Assembly: GCA_036583965.1 (NCBI GenBank)
Contig: JAZBQD010000014.1
Location: forward strand, 67,672,395 to 67,736,394
Origin: Prunella strophiata
Taxonomy: Eukaryota > Chordata > Aves > Passeriformes > Prunellidae
Length of the DNA stretch: 64,000 bases
Direction: 5' to 3'
Below are positions 36,352 to 47,669 of this stretch, one piece after another. The notes beneath the pieces are model-generated. The model was not told the DNA's origin. It saw nothing but the letters and a program-made list of their open reading frames with translations, and ran no database searches. Every line of letters starts with the position of its first letter. The stretch's first letter is position 1. The translations under genes were made by a program, and so were the position numbers.

Positions 36352-39300
36352 TAAAAGAAAAGTGAACTGATGCAACTAAAACTATGCTTTTACTCACAGT
36401 GTTTGTGTTATGGGGCCAGTCATTTACTGTTTCAGGGAATCAGGTGTTTTATAAAACAACTGGCCCAGCCCATTAGCTCATCATCTGGAGCCAGGGTTCC
36501 TTCAGTTAAGAGAAAAAAAATTCTTTTTGATGGATTTTTTAACCTTTAATGCCCAGTGGGAACATCTCTCAGGGATACCATCCACGAGCCAGATAATTCT
36601 TCCAGAGTTTATTTTTACCAGTTTACTTTGAGCTTCTATATTGCACAGTGGACATATCAAAACTCTGGGAAAATGCTGTCTTATGGAATGCAGATGAATC
36701 TCCAGGCAGTGCAGGGCTGTTGCATGAAGATTTGGACTATCCAAACACCTTGGAGAGGGTGGGATATGTCTGGTTTTATTTTTGGATTTGGACATCTGAG
36801 CTCTTCTTTCTGTCTGTTCAAATACCAGCACATGGCAGTGGTTGATACAAGCCTGGATTTCACACCACGTCAAAAAGGATGGTCCAGTGTTCACAGAGAG
36901 ATCTTTGGGATAGGATGTCCCTTACAGGGAAGTTCTGAAAGAAAACCATCAGTCCAAAATTGAGACAAATAAAAAATAATAAAAATAAAAATAATAATTT
37001 AAAAAAATGGTTTTATCTTTTGTACTGGTAAATGTCAGAGTTCTATATGGCTCTAGTGATGCTTAACAGAAAAGTGGTTGGGGTTTCCTCTGCTTTGCAT
37101 TGGTCCTTTCAAGTCTAACTTCTGCTGGTTAGGAGCTGTCTGCATGGCAATTATTTTTGTTGGTAAGTCCTGAAGGAGCACAAAAATAGTGTACAGCACA
37201 GAAATGACAAAATTACCTGCATTCAGGTAAGTTCCATGTGGGATGAATCTATCTCAGCTATGTTGAGATGACTGGGACTGGAGCCTACCCCCAAGTGAAT
37301 GTCTAGGATACCATCATAGTGAGATCTCATCATTGGAGGAAAACACCTGATTTCTCCACTTTTGAAGAAGAAAAATCACACCCTGCTCTCTACTATCCCA
37401 GCTGGTTTATTTTTTTTCCCATATACTAGCCAGGTGATTTGCTCAGGTTTGGATCTCTACTTTATAGAAGAGCACTTTTTGGTCAGGTAGCTCCCATGTT
37501 TATTATTATTATCATAATAAGGGATGTAAAGGTTCACCCATTCTGTCTCCAAAACCTTTGAATAACTTTCAGAACTTCTGCTCTGAGTAAATTTCAAAGC
37601 ATCAGTGGAAGGTATGAAAAAAAAGTTAAGGCTGTGACTCTGCTCACCCCATGATCCAACCAAGGGAGTGGAATTGGTGTGGATGATGACAGGGGTAAGT
37701 GCCCTGGATAAGGGAGTGCAGTGGCTTATCTCTCTCTGCAGAAGAAATGTAGAGGAAACAGGATGTTCCAACAAAATTCTGCTAAATATTGACCTAGATA
37801 CCTAGCAAAAAACCTGGTCCATACTCAAAGACTCGTGAAAGGTCCTTAAGGAAAATATTTTTTCAAGCTCTTGTCCAGCACACAGAAGTTATTTGCCTGA
37901 CAATAAATGGTTTTTTTTGTGTTAAACCAAAACAAACCAGGGCTGAGCACTCCCATAAATCACTATAAGTTGTCTCCTTCCAGTTCTGTGAACACAAGGG
38001 AAAAATATGCTCAAGGTGTAATGTTGGCCAAACAATGAGTTAAAGACATAAAATGGAATAAAGCAATGAATCCAAAGTCAAATTGATTTTCAGATGGCCA
38101 GATCCCAGTGAGAAAGGCATGATTATGATTTCAGACATTCATATTATGAAATAATAAATTCTTTCAATCCCTCCACATCTGACAAAAGGCAGACAGAGAG
38201 GCAAGATAGACAATTCAAACAATCTCACTGTTCTCCACTGTCCCTCTTTGCAAAAGGATCCAACAGTTGTATGAGTGGTGGTACACTACAGCTTTCTCTT
38301 TAGAGAGAACAGCAAACTTTACTTTGAGAAAATCTCAAAACTGTAAGCAGAAAAATACATCATGCCAGCTGACAGACTTTTTAAACTCTGCTATGTGCTG
38401 CAATGGAAAATAGATACCGGGGGGGAAATAAAGGAAGTGCTTTTTTAAAAAACCTGGTTTACAATTGTAATTTTTGTTTTGTTCACATCTTTACTTTTCT
38501 CTCAGGGTGTGATCAGGTGAATAAATTTCCATAATTTATTATGTGCTATGGTCTATCTTGTCATACTCCAAATCAGCAAGTTCAGATTTTTTTAACATTG
38601 CTTAAAAACAAGCTCTACTTGTATTTCGTATTTCCTGAATAATCACATGGAAAGCAACTAGGTGGCTAAAGGTGAGGTTCTGTGCTCTCTGGATGGATAA
38701 ACAATGCCTAAATGTAATAGAATCTACAGTGTGAAGTCCAAGTCCCTCTGCCATGCTGGGAAAAAGGCCACTGTGCCCGTTCTGTCATCACATTTCCATC
38801 AGAGCCTCACCACAGTCATGGTCTGAGCCAACCTCCGCATTAGTGCTTTCTCCTGATTTTAACCATGACCATTTTCCCTTCTTATTGTCAAGAGCTCATT
38901 TTTGTCCTGGTAATCGCAGACAATAGGCATAACTTTCCAGCATCACACCCAAAATCAGACTTTTTGGTAGTTCCTCTACCACAAGGGCTTGTGAGTGCAG
39001 GTGACCAAGCTCCTCACCACCTCATCCCCGAAAAACCGCTTTTCCTTCAGTTCTCTGGGAACACTAAGGAAGCCATCCAGGGTAAAATTTAGATGGAAAT
39101 ATTTATGTTAAGTAGATTATTTCCAGCCAAACATTCAACATATTCAGGTCATGCCTGTCTGCTTCGGGGAAAGCAACTGTTCTGCAAGAGAAGGGAAATC
39201 AGGAGAGGGAACAAAAAAAACCCACCCATCTGTGGAGTCCAAAGCCAGAGACGGGCCTGGTCCTTCCCTTCAGAGGCCTGAAAGAGAATGAAGGGAAAGT

Positions 39301-41670
39301 CTGAGACTTCCTGCCTTTGTAAGGAGTTTACTAATTAAATGTTAATTGTGGGCCTCGACTGACCAACATTTAAATGAGGCCTCGGAGCCAGGAATTGGGC
39401 TATTGTGGTTGGATTGTTTATACGGACAGGAAAATGGCTTTCTAAACATCAGGATTCCTGCGTGCTGGCCAAGCTCTGGAGGAAGCTTCACGTGGAGCAC
39501 TCCTGGGGATCATGCCCAAGGACTGCTCCTGCAGAGTTGCTCCAGCCTCAGTCAGGGAGTGATCACACATTCTCCTGGAAGCTTCTGGCTTCTTCTTTTC
39601 CTGCAGTGGGGTGGCCTTTGATGGGGACGTTGAGCAGGCGAGCGATGTCGGTGCTGCCAAGGGGATGCAGTTCTCTAACACAGAGAAGGAGGTTCCCCAC
39701 CTCATGTGCAGTGGGTGGTGATTAGAGGATATTTGTGCCTTATTCTGAGATTAGAAGTGGTTTGTGGCAGGAACTCTCCATTTTTCATCTGTGTTTAGTG
39801 CAGAAAGCAACAGTATGGGACAGTGCCTCACAGTCACAACTGCAGTACCGAAGTCCTCACGCTTCAATGTTTTCCTCTTTTCTTTATTCTTCTTGATAGT
39901 GTCCACACATTCAGATTGGCTGTTGAAACGTGTTCTAGTCTGGGCTGTGATTCATCTTCCATAGCTTGGGCTGAATTTTTGTCTTTGGGGCATTCAGCTG
40001 AAATTTGAATTTATGAGTCTGACCAGTTTCATCACTCCTGCACCTTTTTTTAATCTGAATTTCCTCGGACAACTTGAAGAGCCTTTTCTCACACCCATCA
40101 CTCACATCACCTGCTGTTCCTCATCCAAAATCCTCCTCCTAAGGAGAAATCACTGGGTATGGCTCTGCCCTTGAACCACTTGGATCAGTTGTTCAGCTTC
40201 TGTCATTCCTCCAGCTTTACTTCTCTACGCATCTCAAAATCCAACCCACAATATGCTAAGCATCCTGTTAGTGTCTCTCTTCAGTTTCAACATCTCACAC
40301 CAAGCAGTTTTTGAAGAATTCATACTATAGTCAGCCTATGTGGTATTGAATTTTCTGAGAGTATTTCAGTACAGTAGCATGATATTGTGAGGTAAAAATG
40401 CTTTTGGGGTGCCAGAAGCCCTGGATGTAAATTGCTTCCTGCATATCCATTTCTTCCCTGGACTTTTCAAGCCATGCTGATTAAAACTGGCTACTCTGCC
40501 TTAAGCTTGGTGACTGTGATTAATACCTGTCCCCATCAAGGCCAACAAATTTGACCCAGGAAAATTCTTGTTGAACTTTCATCCTCATGTGAGCTTCCCC
40601 TTTTATTTCTGTGTTTAAGTTGTACCTCTGTATTGTTGGTAGTTTAGATTTGAAAATGTATTTGACCATTATATCTCAGGGGGTTAGGAAAAAAGTACTT
40701 GCCTGATTTACCAATTAGCCTTCTATTTTATTTTAGAAATTGATGTCAGGGAAGTGAAGTGATAGCCTAAGCCAAGCTGAAAGGTTCTATTAGTTTTGGG
40801 GTAGCCACGGTGTTAAGCAATTCCAGCTTACCTGGGAAAGGTCAGATGAGTCCCAGCGATAAAGCTCACAGCTGAATGTTGTGCTTTATTGTAGAACAGC
40901 TTCAAGCTGTATTAGCCAACAGTGACTTAAACTAGTAAACTGGGTTCCCATCCAGTCCAAATTGAGCTTTTGTACCAAAAGGTCCCCCTGGATTTCAAAT
41001 ACTGAGAACTGAAGCAAAACCAGGTTTCCTGTTGTCTTTCGCCCTCAAAGGAAAACAGAAATATATGTTTGCTTTTTGTATGTTTCATTTGTTTTTGTTC
41101 TAGTTTAACAGTGAAGATTAAGGCCTTCTACATCCATGGAATATGAGGAAGCAAAATGCCTCCCCATTGTCCCTGCACTTTGGAAATGGCAGTAGGCCAA
41201 AGTGTAACAGAAAACTCGATGAGGGGGCTCTAGCATCCCTCAGCTCAGGGATTTGGTTGTGTACCAGTGGCAGTCCTGTAGTACCACACCCTGAACTCCA
41301 CTTTTATAAAATTACTTGGGTTTTTTGTCAAACAAAATCATACCCTGCTTCAAGCTGTTCCTTGTGGTAATTTTGCCCAGTTATATTCCAGCTTTGTATG
41401 AAGATGCTCTGAGCAGTGTTTGCTGTAATATGGTCTGGTCATTGTGTCAACAAATTCTCTGCTGGGATCAGTCAGTACAGCATCACTAATGCCAAGGATG
41501 GAATTTACTGGGATTACTGGTTGTCTGCTCAATTATATTTAAAGAATTTTTTCCTCTTCTAAAGAAAATATTTCTTATTTCCTCCCTTTTGAGAATAACA
41601 TTTATTTCAGTGCAGGTATTTCTGACCAGCAGAACTGCACCAGATTAAATTAACTGTGTATTCCTGCATA
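36352..41670. other. Unique noncoding sequence, about 5.3 kb without transposons
   Basis: This is among the longest repeat-poor stretches here. An AATAA-rich tract lies at about 36965-37008. The 39320-39480 stretch keeps several CpGs (CCTCGACT, CCTCGGAG, TACGGAC, TGCGTGC, CACGTG) and AATTAAATG/TTAATTG motifs and could be a conserved element, but this is weak. Frames of up to 135 codons (plus 36556-36963) have no domain and are open on both strands. Confidence 0.45.
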
Positions 41671-41901
41671 GAGTGGGTTTTGATTAGATGTTAGGAAGTA
41701 CTTTACTCAGTGTGGTGAAGCACTGGCACAGGTTTCCCAGAGAAGCTGTTGCTACACCATCCCTGGAAATGTTCAAGGCCAGGCTGGACAAGGCTTGGAG
41801 CAACCTGGGATAGTGGAAGTTTTCCCTTCCAGTAGAAGGGGTTGGAACTGAATGACTTCTGAGATCCCTTCCAACCCAGACCTTTATAGGATTCTATGAT
41901 A
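41671..41901 (+). mobile_element. CR1 LINE, 3' end fragment with intact tail
   Basis: GATTAGATGTTAGGAAGTAC, GTGGTGAAGCACTGGCACAGG, CATCCCTGGAAATGTTCAAGG, TGGAGCAACCTGGGATAGTGG and GAGATCCCTTCCAACCCAGAC are followed by GGATTCTATGAT. This is the last ORF2 codons plus the 3' UTR and the octamer-type terminus. It shows little decay compared with others here. Confidence 0.94.
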
Positions 41902-43436
41902 TCCATTTTTCTGCAGAAGAATTGGCTTATAGTTTTTCTTAAATAATGCCCTTCATGCCACCTTTGCAACAATTTTGTAACATTTTTTTTCATGCATGTT
42001 TGTAGCAGCAGGTAGCTGGAAGGAAATATTGCCACCCCAGATGAGCCACTGACCTTCCAGCATCCAAACTTGTTGCAACAATTTTTGCTTCACCTTTTCA
42101 CTGAAGTGAAACATCTGAGTGAAGTAAATAGTCAGTTCACACATGGCCTGTTATGAAAGGGGTGGGTGGAGGTGGTGGTGTCTTTGTCAGACATGGTTAG
42201 AGCTGCAAAATCCTCTTTTGGAGACTTTAGTGGCAAATGTGCTGTGTGGATGGCCGAGGAGAAAGTGCAGACTGCAGAACACCTCTCCTGGTTTGTTTTG
42301 CTGTTGTTATTAGTTGGCTTTTTCTCTGATATTTTTTGTTGTTGCTGTTTACAGTTTGCTTTTTCTTTTTAAGGGATGGTGAAAGAGAGATAAAATGAAA
42401 ATGAAAGAAATCAAGAAATGTTCACATAATGTTCCTGAATTCAAGTTAATTTGACTGTTTTCTGTGTAAATATATATATATATATATCATTTTTGCTTGA
42501 AATATGATTCTCCTCATGCTAGGCACAGGTGAGTCTAAATTTTCATGTACAAATTTATCCCATAAACTCAGTACAAAACCCTGGGAAAGATACAAGGCAA
42601 ATAAAAAAAGGTCTATTCTAGCATTTGATGTTATATCCTCTGGCTCTAGACACTGTATATGAGTTTTCCAGAGTGAGGGCTTTGGCAGGTGCCCTGCATC
42701 TTGGTCCAGTCACAGTTATTTCCAACTAAAATCATTAAATCAAATGCAATTTACAAGTAAGTAAACAGTTGTCACAGGAGCCTTAATCTCAGGAGATGTT
42801 GGCAGACTGACAAAGAGATGTTGCCTCAGCAGCAGGAATTTTCCTTCCAGCCTAACCCTAACCTTGGAGGACTTTACCTCAGTTTGTAGGCACATAAACT
42901 CATACTTGCACTGGTCATTTATGGGGTAGTCATTTCAGTACCTCACTTCTCAAGGAGTGTAAGATCAGGAGATTGATGAGAAATTCAGATCACCTCCCCT
43001 CTGAGCTGTCAGGTCCTCACTCCTCTTACAGTCACTTGAGGAAAGCAGTCACATCTCTATAAAACACAGTATTAGTTATTGTAGATAACTTTAAAAGAAA
43101 AAAAAGGTCTCCAGACTATGGTGTCCTACACATGAACACAACCTGCCTGGGCCAGGCTTCAATCCATCCATCCCAGTGCCCCTCTCCAGCTAAATCCTGA
43201 ATCAGAAGATAAGGACACTATAACAAAGAAATAAAAACTTCACAGCAGATATCAGTTAAATATTTTGTGGCTCCCATCTTGTTTCCCTTCTCAGGGAAAG
43301 GTGGAAGAAATTATTCTGTATTCAATTGTTTTGCTACACAAAGGAACAAGTTTAGATTTCCCTGATGATTTTGGAAAATTCTGGTTGCTATAAACTCTGG
43401 TAAAAAAAAAAAAAAAAAAAATTCTAGTTAGGAGGA

Positions 43437-43468
<32 letters not shown>

Positions 43469-44113
43469 AAAATAACTGATGTGTTTTTAAAACTTTTTTT
43501 TTTTTTTGGTAATGAATGTGAAGTGACCCAGAGATCAATTATTTACTCTAATATAGAGCTATAATCCTCTGTAACTGCTAGAGAGCTAGAGTTGAGCTTA
43601 AGCTTTGAAGTACAAGGTTTAATATGCCTTCCAATAACTTTACTGTCTTTAATTATAGTTTGTATTGTTATCCTTGGTATCTGTTTGAATGGCCAATCAT
43701 TTTTTAATATGGTCTCCTTAGGAGACAAAGTGCATGAGATGACATTATCTGTGTCTTGTATCTTGCTACCTGTTCTACAGAGAGAACTTCTGGATTTAGG
43801 CCAATTTCAACCATATTTGACAGAGAAGCAGAGATACCAAGTCACAAATCCTGAAAATTTTGATTGTAAGAGTAGCCTGAAAGTAAAACAGAATGAATGA
43901 GTTATGCCAGAAAAGCTGCACAGAAGTAAAAGTTCATAGAAATCCAAATTTAGCAAAGATTTGACCAATATTTCCACTTTACAATGTACTAGGAAACTAA
44001 ATCCAGAGATCTTATTTTGCTTTATTTAGGCCAAGGTATTTTTTTATAATCTTATTAAAAGCTGTGTTTAGTAATTTGGTAGCAAGTTGTTCCCTAGGCT
44101 GATAGTAGAAGTA
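41902..44113. other. Unique AT-rich sequence with short simple tracts
   Basis: Contains an (AT)n tract at about 42469-42487 and the A-rich tract listed separately. No gene was recognised; the plus frame at 43592-43900 (102 codons) has one hydrophobic stretch but no start context or domain. Confidence 0.45.
43402..43473. repeat. A-rich purine tract, A20 plus (A6-10 G)n
   Basis: A20, a 14-base spacer (TTCTAGTTAGGAGG), then A runs separated by single G residues. It is followed about 20 bases later by a T run, making a locally self-complementary A/T pair. Confidence 0.85.
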
Positions 44114-44345
44114 TGAACATAGAATGGTTTGAGTTGGAAAGGAACTTGGAGATCATCCAGTTCCAAGATTCCTGTCATGAGCAGTGGCACTTCCACCAGA
44201 CCAGGTTTTCCAGAACCCCATCCAGCTTGCCTTGAATGCTGCCAGGGCTGGGAAATCCACAACCAGCCTGGGCCACCTGTGCCAGAGCCTCACCACTGTC
44301 ACAATGAAGAATTTCTTCCTAATATCTAAAATCCCTTTGATCCTA
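44114..44345 (-). mobile_element. CR1 LINE, 3' end fragment
   Basis: The plus-strand text reads ACATAGAATGGTTTGAGTTGG, AAAGGAACTTGGAGATCATCC, CTTCCACCAGACCAGG, CCCATCCAGCTTGCCTTG, GTGCCAGAGCCTCACCACTG and GAAGAATTTCTTCCTAATATC. The orientation is opposite to the copy 120 bases downstream. Confidence 0.93.
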
Positions 44346-44464
44346 GAGGTACCCTTTATGTGTCACAAGCCAGTTAGGTCTGTGCCTGATGGCAGAGGTT
44401 AGAGGTTTTCTGGATAGCTGTGAAAATAATCCAGATTGATTTTTGATTACATCTCATGTATTGC

Positions 44465-44578
44465 AGGGTCCTGAATGACTTCATCTAGTGGGCATCATAA
44501 TCCCTGCCCATGATGGGGTAGTTGGAACTTGATCATCTTCAAGGTCCCTTCCAACCCAAAATATTTTATGATTCCATG
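44465..44578 (+). mobile_element. CR1 LINE, terminal fragment
   Basis: GGTCCTGAATGACTTCATC, AATCCCTGCCCATGATGGGG, TAGTTGGAACTTGATCATC and TTCAAGGTCCCTTCCAACCC are followed by TTTTATGATTCCATGAC. With the preceding minus copy it makes a head-to-head pair whose tails point outward. The two are independent insertions, because their wording differs. Confidence 0.88.
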
Positions 44579-45085
44579 ACTTCCTTGCATGGATTCATTC
44601 ACTTTCCACCTCCTTCCTGTGTCAGTTCCAATTGCACCTATTACATTTCTGTCCTTCTACCTCCTTTTTAGCTTCCTGCCTGTCCCCATTCCTCAGTGCA
44701 ATGCACTCATTTAGCAGCTACATGGGTAACCCCAACAGAAGTTATTTCAAGAAACACATTTGCACTGGAAGTCTCCCTTCCAAATACCTACCAGACTCAG
44801 AGCTGCCTCGTTTGTATGAATTAATGGCATCACTGCCTAAGGTGCAGAAGCTCTGAGAACTAATCTGTTGCTCTCTGATGATTTTGTTCTTATTACATTG
44901 CAATGATTAAGGCTGCAAGTTGAAAAAAGTGTTTAAGTGCACCTTAAACATATGCTTAAGCCTTAATGGTGATAATAATAACAAAACTCCCAGTTATATA
45001 CCTGTAAAATAGGGAAGACAAACCTGGACTGCCTACTGGAATAATATATTTTTATCCTAGATTAAAAGTGCAATGTGCAATGAAA
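44579..45085. other. Unique noncoding sequence
   Basis: No element was recognised. The 74-codon plus frame at 44632-44856 has no domain. Confidence 0.45.
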
Positions 45086-45130
45086 GATGAGATGAGATGA
45101 GATGAGATGATGAGATGAGATGAGGTGAGA
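45086..45130. repeat. (GATGA)n pentanucleotide microsatellite
   Basis: About eight GATGA/GAGAT units, with one trinucleotide slip (GATGATGAG), end in GAGGTGAGAGG. Confidence 0.9.
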
Positions 45131-46131
45131 GGAAATGGGTTTATACCAGCTTTTGTAGTACCACAGGACAGTGTTATCTAATTCTTATGTTTTAAAGACA
45201 TTATTAAAAAGTAAACCATCTGATTTGACTTCCTGTTCCATCTCTTCCTGTTAGGCCTGTATCTAGGCTATAACTTGTGTTGGACTAGCACAACTCTACC
45301 TGGAAGGTGACTCAATTTAAATTAAACAGCATGCATCAGGAAATGGAAACTCCATCATTCCTTTCTGTAGTTTCTTAATCAGCCTCATTGTTAAAAAGAT
45401 ATGTGCCTTCTTTCTGAGATGAACAAGTCTAGCTTTCATATCCATGATTCTTGTTATCTGCTTTCTGACAAATTAAACTGCCCTTTCACATCTGGCATTT
45501 TCTCTATTATGCAGTGTAATCAAAGCATTTCTTAGTCCTCTTTCATACAGGCTAAATAAATAGAGTTCATTTCTTACACCATCAGGCATTTTCCCCACAC
45601 CTCCAATCCTTCCAGTACTTTCCTTCTGTGTCCCCTCCACATCTACAGCACCCACAACAGCATTCCCACAGTTCATGCACAGACCTCCAGATCAGGGGGA
45701 GCTCCTGAACTATAGCAAGGAACTCTTCCAAAATATTCTGGCTTGGCCTAATTTACTTTTATTTTTCTCAGACAAGTTTTTTAATGGCCAGAAACCAGGG
45801 TAAGGGAGCAGTGACCCAGCAGGTATGAAGGTGCAAGAAGCCTTTCCTTGGGGACAGCAGCAGCCTTGTACCCTGGCTACATCCAGGACATCCCATCTGA
45901 CTGTGCCATCAGCTCACCTGAGGGAAACAGGCTGGCCAGTCATTGCCAATTACATCAGGCTAATTAAGCTTTGATTTACAGATGTCATTTTACATAGTCA
46001 TTTTATACTTGGTAGAATGTGGTTTGATTACTCCTTACTGTTGCCTTATCTTCAATAGCTACAAATGCTATTAGCAGTTGTGCAGCAACTTATTCATTTC
46101 TAACAATATAACAATAAAGCCTATACCATGG
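45131..46131. other. Unique noncoding sequence upstream of the pyrimidine array
   Basis: No gene or transposon was recognised. The array border is sharp: CTATACCATGG is followed at once by the pyrimidine run. Confidence 0.5.
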
Positions 46132-47254
46132 TTCTCTCTTCTCTTCTCTTCTCTTCTCTTCTCTTCTCTTCTCTCTCTTCTCTTCTCTTCTCTTCTCTTC
46201 TCTTCTCTTCTCTTCTCTTCTCTCTCTTCTCTTCTCTTCTCTTCTCTTCTCTCTCTTCTCTTCTCTCTCTTCTCTTCTCTCTCTTCTCTTCTCTTCTCTT
46301 CTCTTCTCTCTCTTCTCTTCTCTTCTCTTCTCTTCTCTTCTCTCTCTTCTCTTCTCTTCTCTTCTCTCTCTTCTCTTCTCTTCTCTTCTCTCTCTTCTCT
46401 TCTCTCTCTTCTCTTCTCTTCTCTTCTCTTCTCTTCTCTTCTCTCTCTTCTCTTCTCTTCTCTCTCTTCTCTTCTCTCTCTTCTCTTCTCTTCTCTCTCT
46501 TCTCTTCTCTTCTCTTCTCTCTCTTCTCTTCTCTCTCTTCTCTTCTCTCTCTTCTCTTCTCTTCTCTTCTCTCTCTTCTCTTCTCTTCTCTTCTCTTCTC
46601 TTCTCTTCTCTTCTCTCTCTTCTCTTCTCTTCTCTTCTCTTCTCTTCTCTCTCTTCTCTTCTCTTCTCTTCTCTTCTCTTCTCTTCTCTCTCTTCTCTTC
46701 TCTTCTCTCTCTTCTCTTCTCTCTCTTCTCTTCTCTTCTCTTCTCTTCTCTTCTCTTCTCTCTCTTCTCTTCTCTTCTCTTCTCTTCTCTTCTCTTCTCT
46801 TCTCTCTCTTCTCTTCTCTTCTCTCTCTTCTCTTCTCTTCTCTTCTCTCTCTTCTCTTCTCTTCTCTCTCTTCTCTTCTCTTCTCTTCTCTTCTCTTCTC
46901 TTCTCTTCTCTTCTCTTCTCTTCTCTTCTCTTCTCTTCTCTTCTCTTCTCTTCTCTCTCTTCTCTTCTCTTCTCTTCTCTTCTCTTCTCTTCTCTTCTCT
47001 CTCTTCTCTTCTCTTCTCTCTCTTCTCTTCTCTTCTCTTCTCTTCTCTTCTCTTCTCTTCTCTTCTCTTCTCTTCTCTTCTCTTCTCTTCTCTTCTCTTC
47101 TCTCTCTTCTCTTCTCTTCTCTTCTCTCTCTTTCTTCTCTTCTCTCTTCTCTTCTCTTCTCTTCTCTTCTCTTTTCTCTTCTCTTCTCTTCTCTTCTCTT
47201 CTCTTTCTCTTCTCTCTCCTCTTTCTCTTCTCTCTTTTTCTCCTCTCTTCTCTT
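46132..47254. repeat. Giant (CTTCT)n pyrimidine array, 1,123 bases
   Basis: Every base from 46132 to 47254 is C or T. The basic unit is the pentamer CTTCT, interrupted at irregular intervals by a two-base insertion that yields CTCTCT. The last 120 or so bases are more degenerate (TTTCTC, CTCCTC, TTTTTC). Because the unit has no stop codon in any phase, frames of 440-445 codons on the plus strand (SLLFS repeats) and 419 codons on the minus strand (REEKR repeats) stay open. These are composition artefacts and not proteins. The length may be compressed or stretched in assembly. Confidence 0.98.
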
Positions 47255-47524
47255 GTCCTATTCCCCTTTCCTTTCCCTCTTTCTCCTCTTTACTTACCTT
47301 TTTCTCTTGTCTCCCCTTCAATCTGTGCAATCAGAAATTGAAATTGAAATTCCTAGAAAGATTCCATACCTCTTGTCTAAAGGGCATGTGTTGCAAAGTC
47401 ACAGAAATTGCCTGATCCAGTTCAGTGAGAGGAAGTCGATGACCATTTAGGAAAGGCTGAATATACTGTGTGAGGTTTCAATAATTGTTTTAACCATCTT
47501 CAGAGGACTGGCAAATAACAGAGG
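47255..47524. other. Pyrimidine-rich border, then unique sequence
   Basis: C/T-rich sequence with scattered purines continues to about 47325 as the decayed edge of the array. It gives way to unique sequence before the T/G tract. Confidence 0.6.
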
Positions 47525-47637
47525 GTTTGTTTTTTGGGGTTTTTTTTTGTTTTGTTTTTTTTGTTTTTTTTTTTTTTGTTTGTTTTGTTTTGGTTTGGTT
47601 TGGTTTGGTTTTTTGGGGTTTTTTTTTTTTTTTGGGG

Positions 47638-47663
<26 letters not shown>
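47525..47663. repeat. T/G low-complexity tract, 139 bases
   Basis: T runs of 4 to 26 are separated by single G, GG or GGGG, including four tandem TTTGG units and three separate GGGG blocks. Only T and G occur from 47525 to 47663. On the minus strand it yields a lysine-rich artefact frame. Confidence 0.93.

Positions 47664-47669
<6 letters not shown>

Noticed and set aside
46132..47254. CRISPR-like or other spaced repeat array
   Set aside because: There are no unique spacers. Units are contiguous pentamers with dinucleotide insertions, and the genome context is a bird nuclear genome.
46071..47450. Open frames of 419-445 codons on both strands (SLLFS-type and REEKR-type repeats), superficially like a coiled-coil or low-complexity protein
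   Set aside because: They come entirely from the stop-free CTTCT/AGAAG repeat, stay open in several phases on both strands, and have no unique domain-bearing sequence at either end.
47525..47663. Interstitial telomere-like repeat (TTTTGGGG words)
   Set aside because: Vertebrate telomeres are TTAGGG. The T and G runs here are irregular in length with no fixed period, so this is T/G low complexity.
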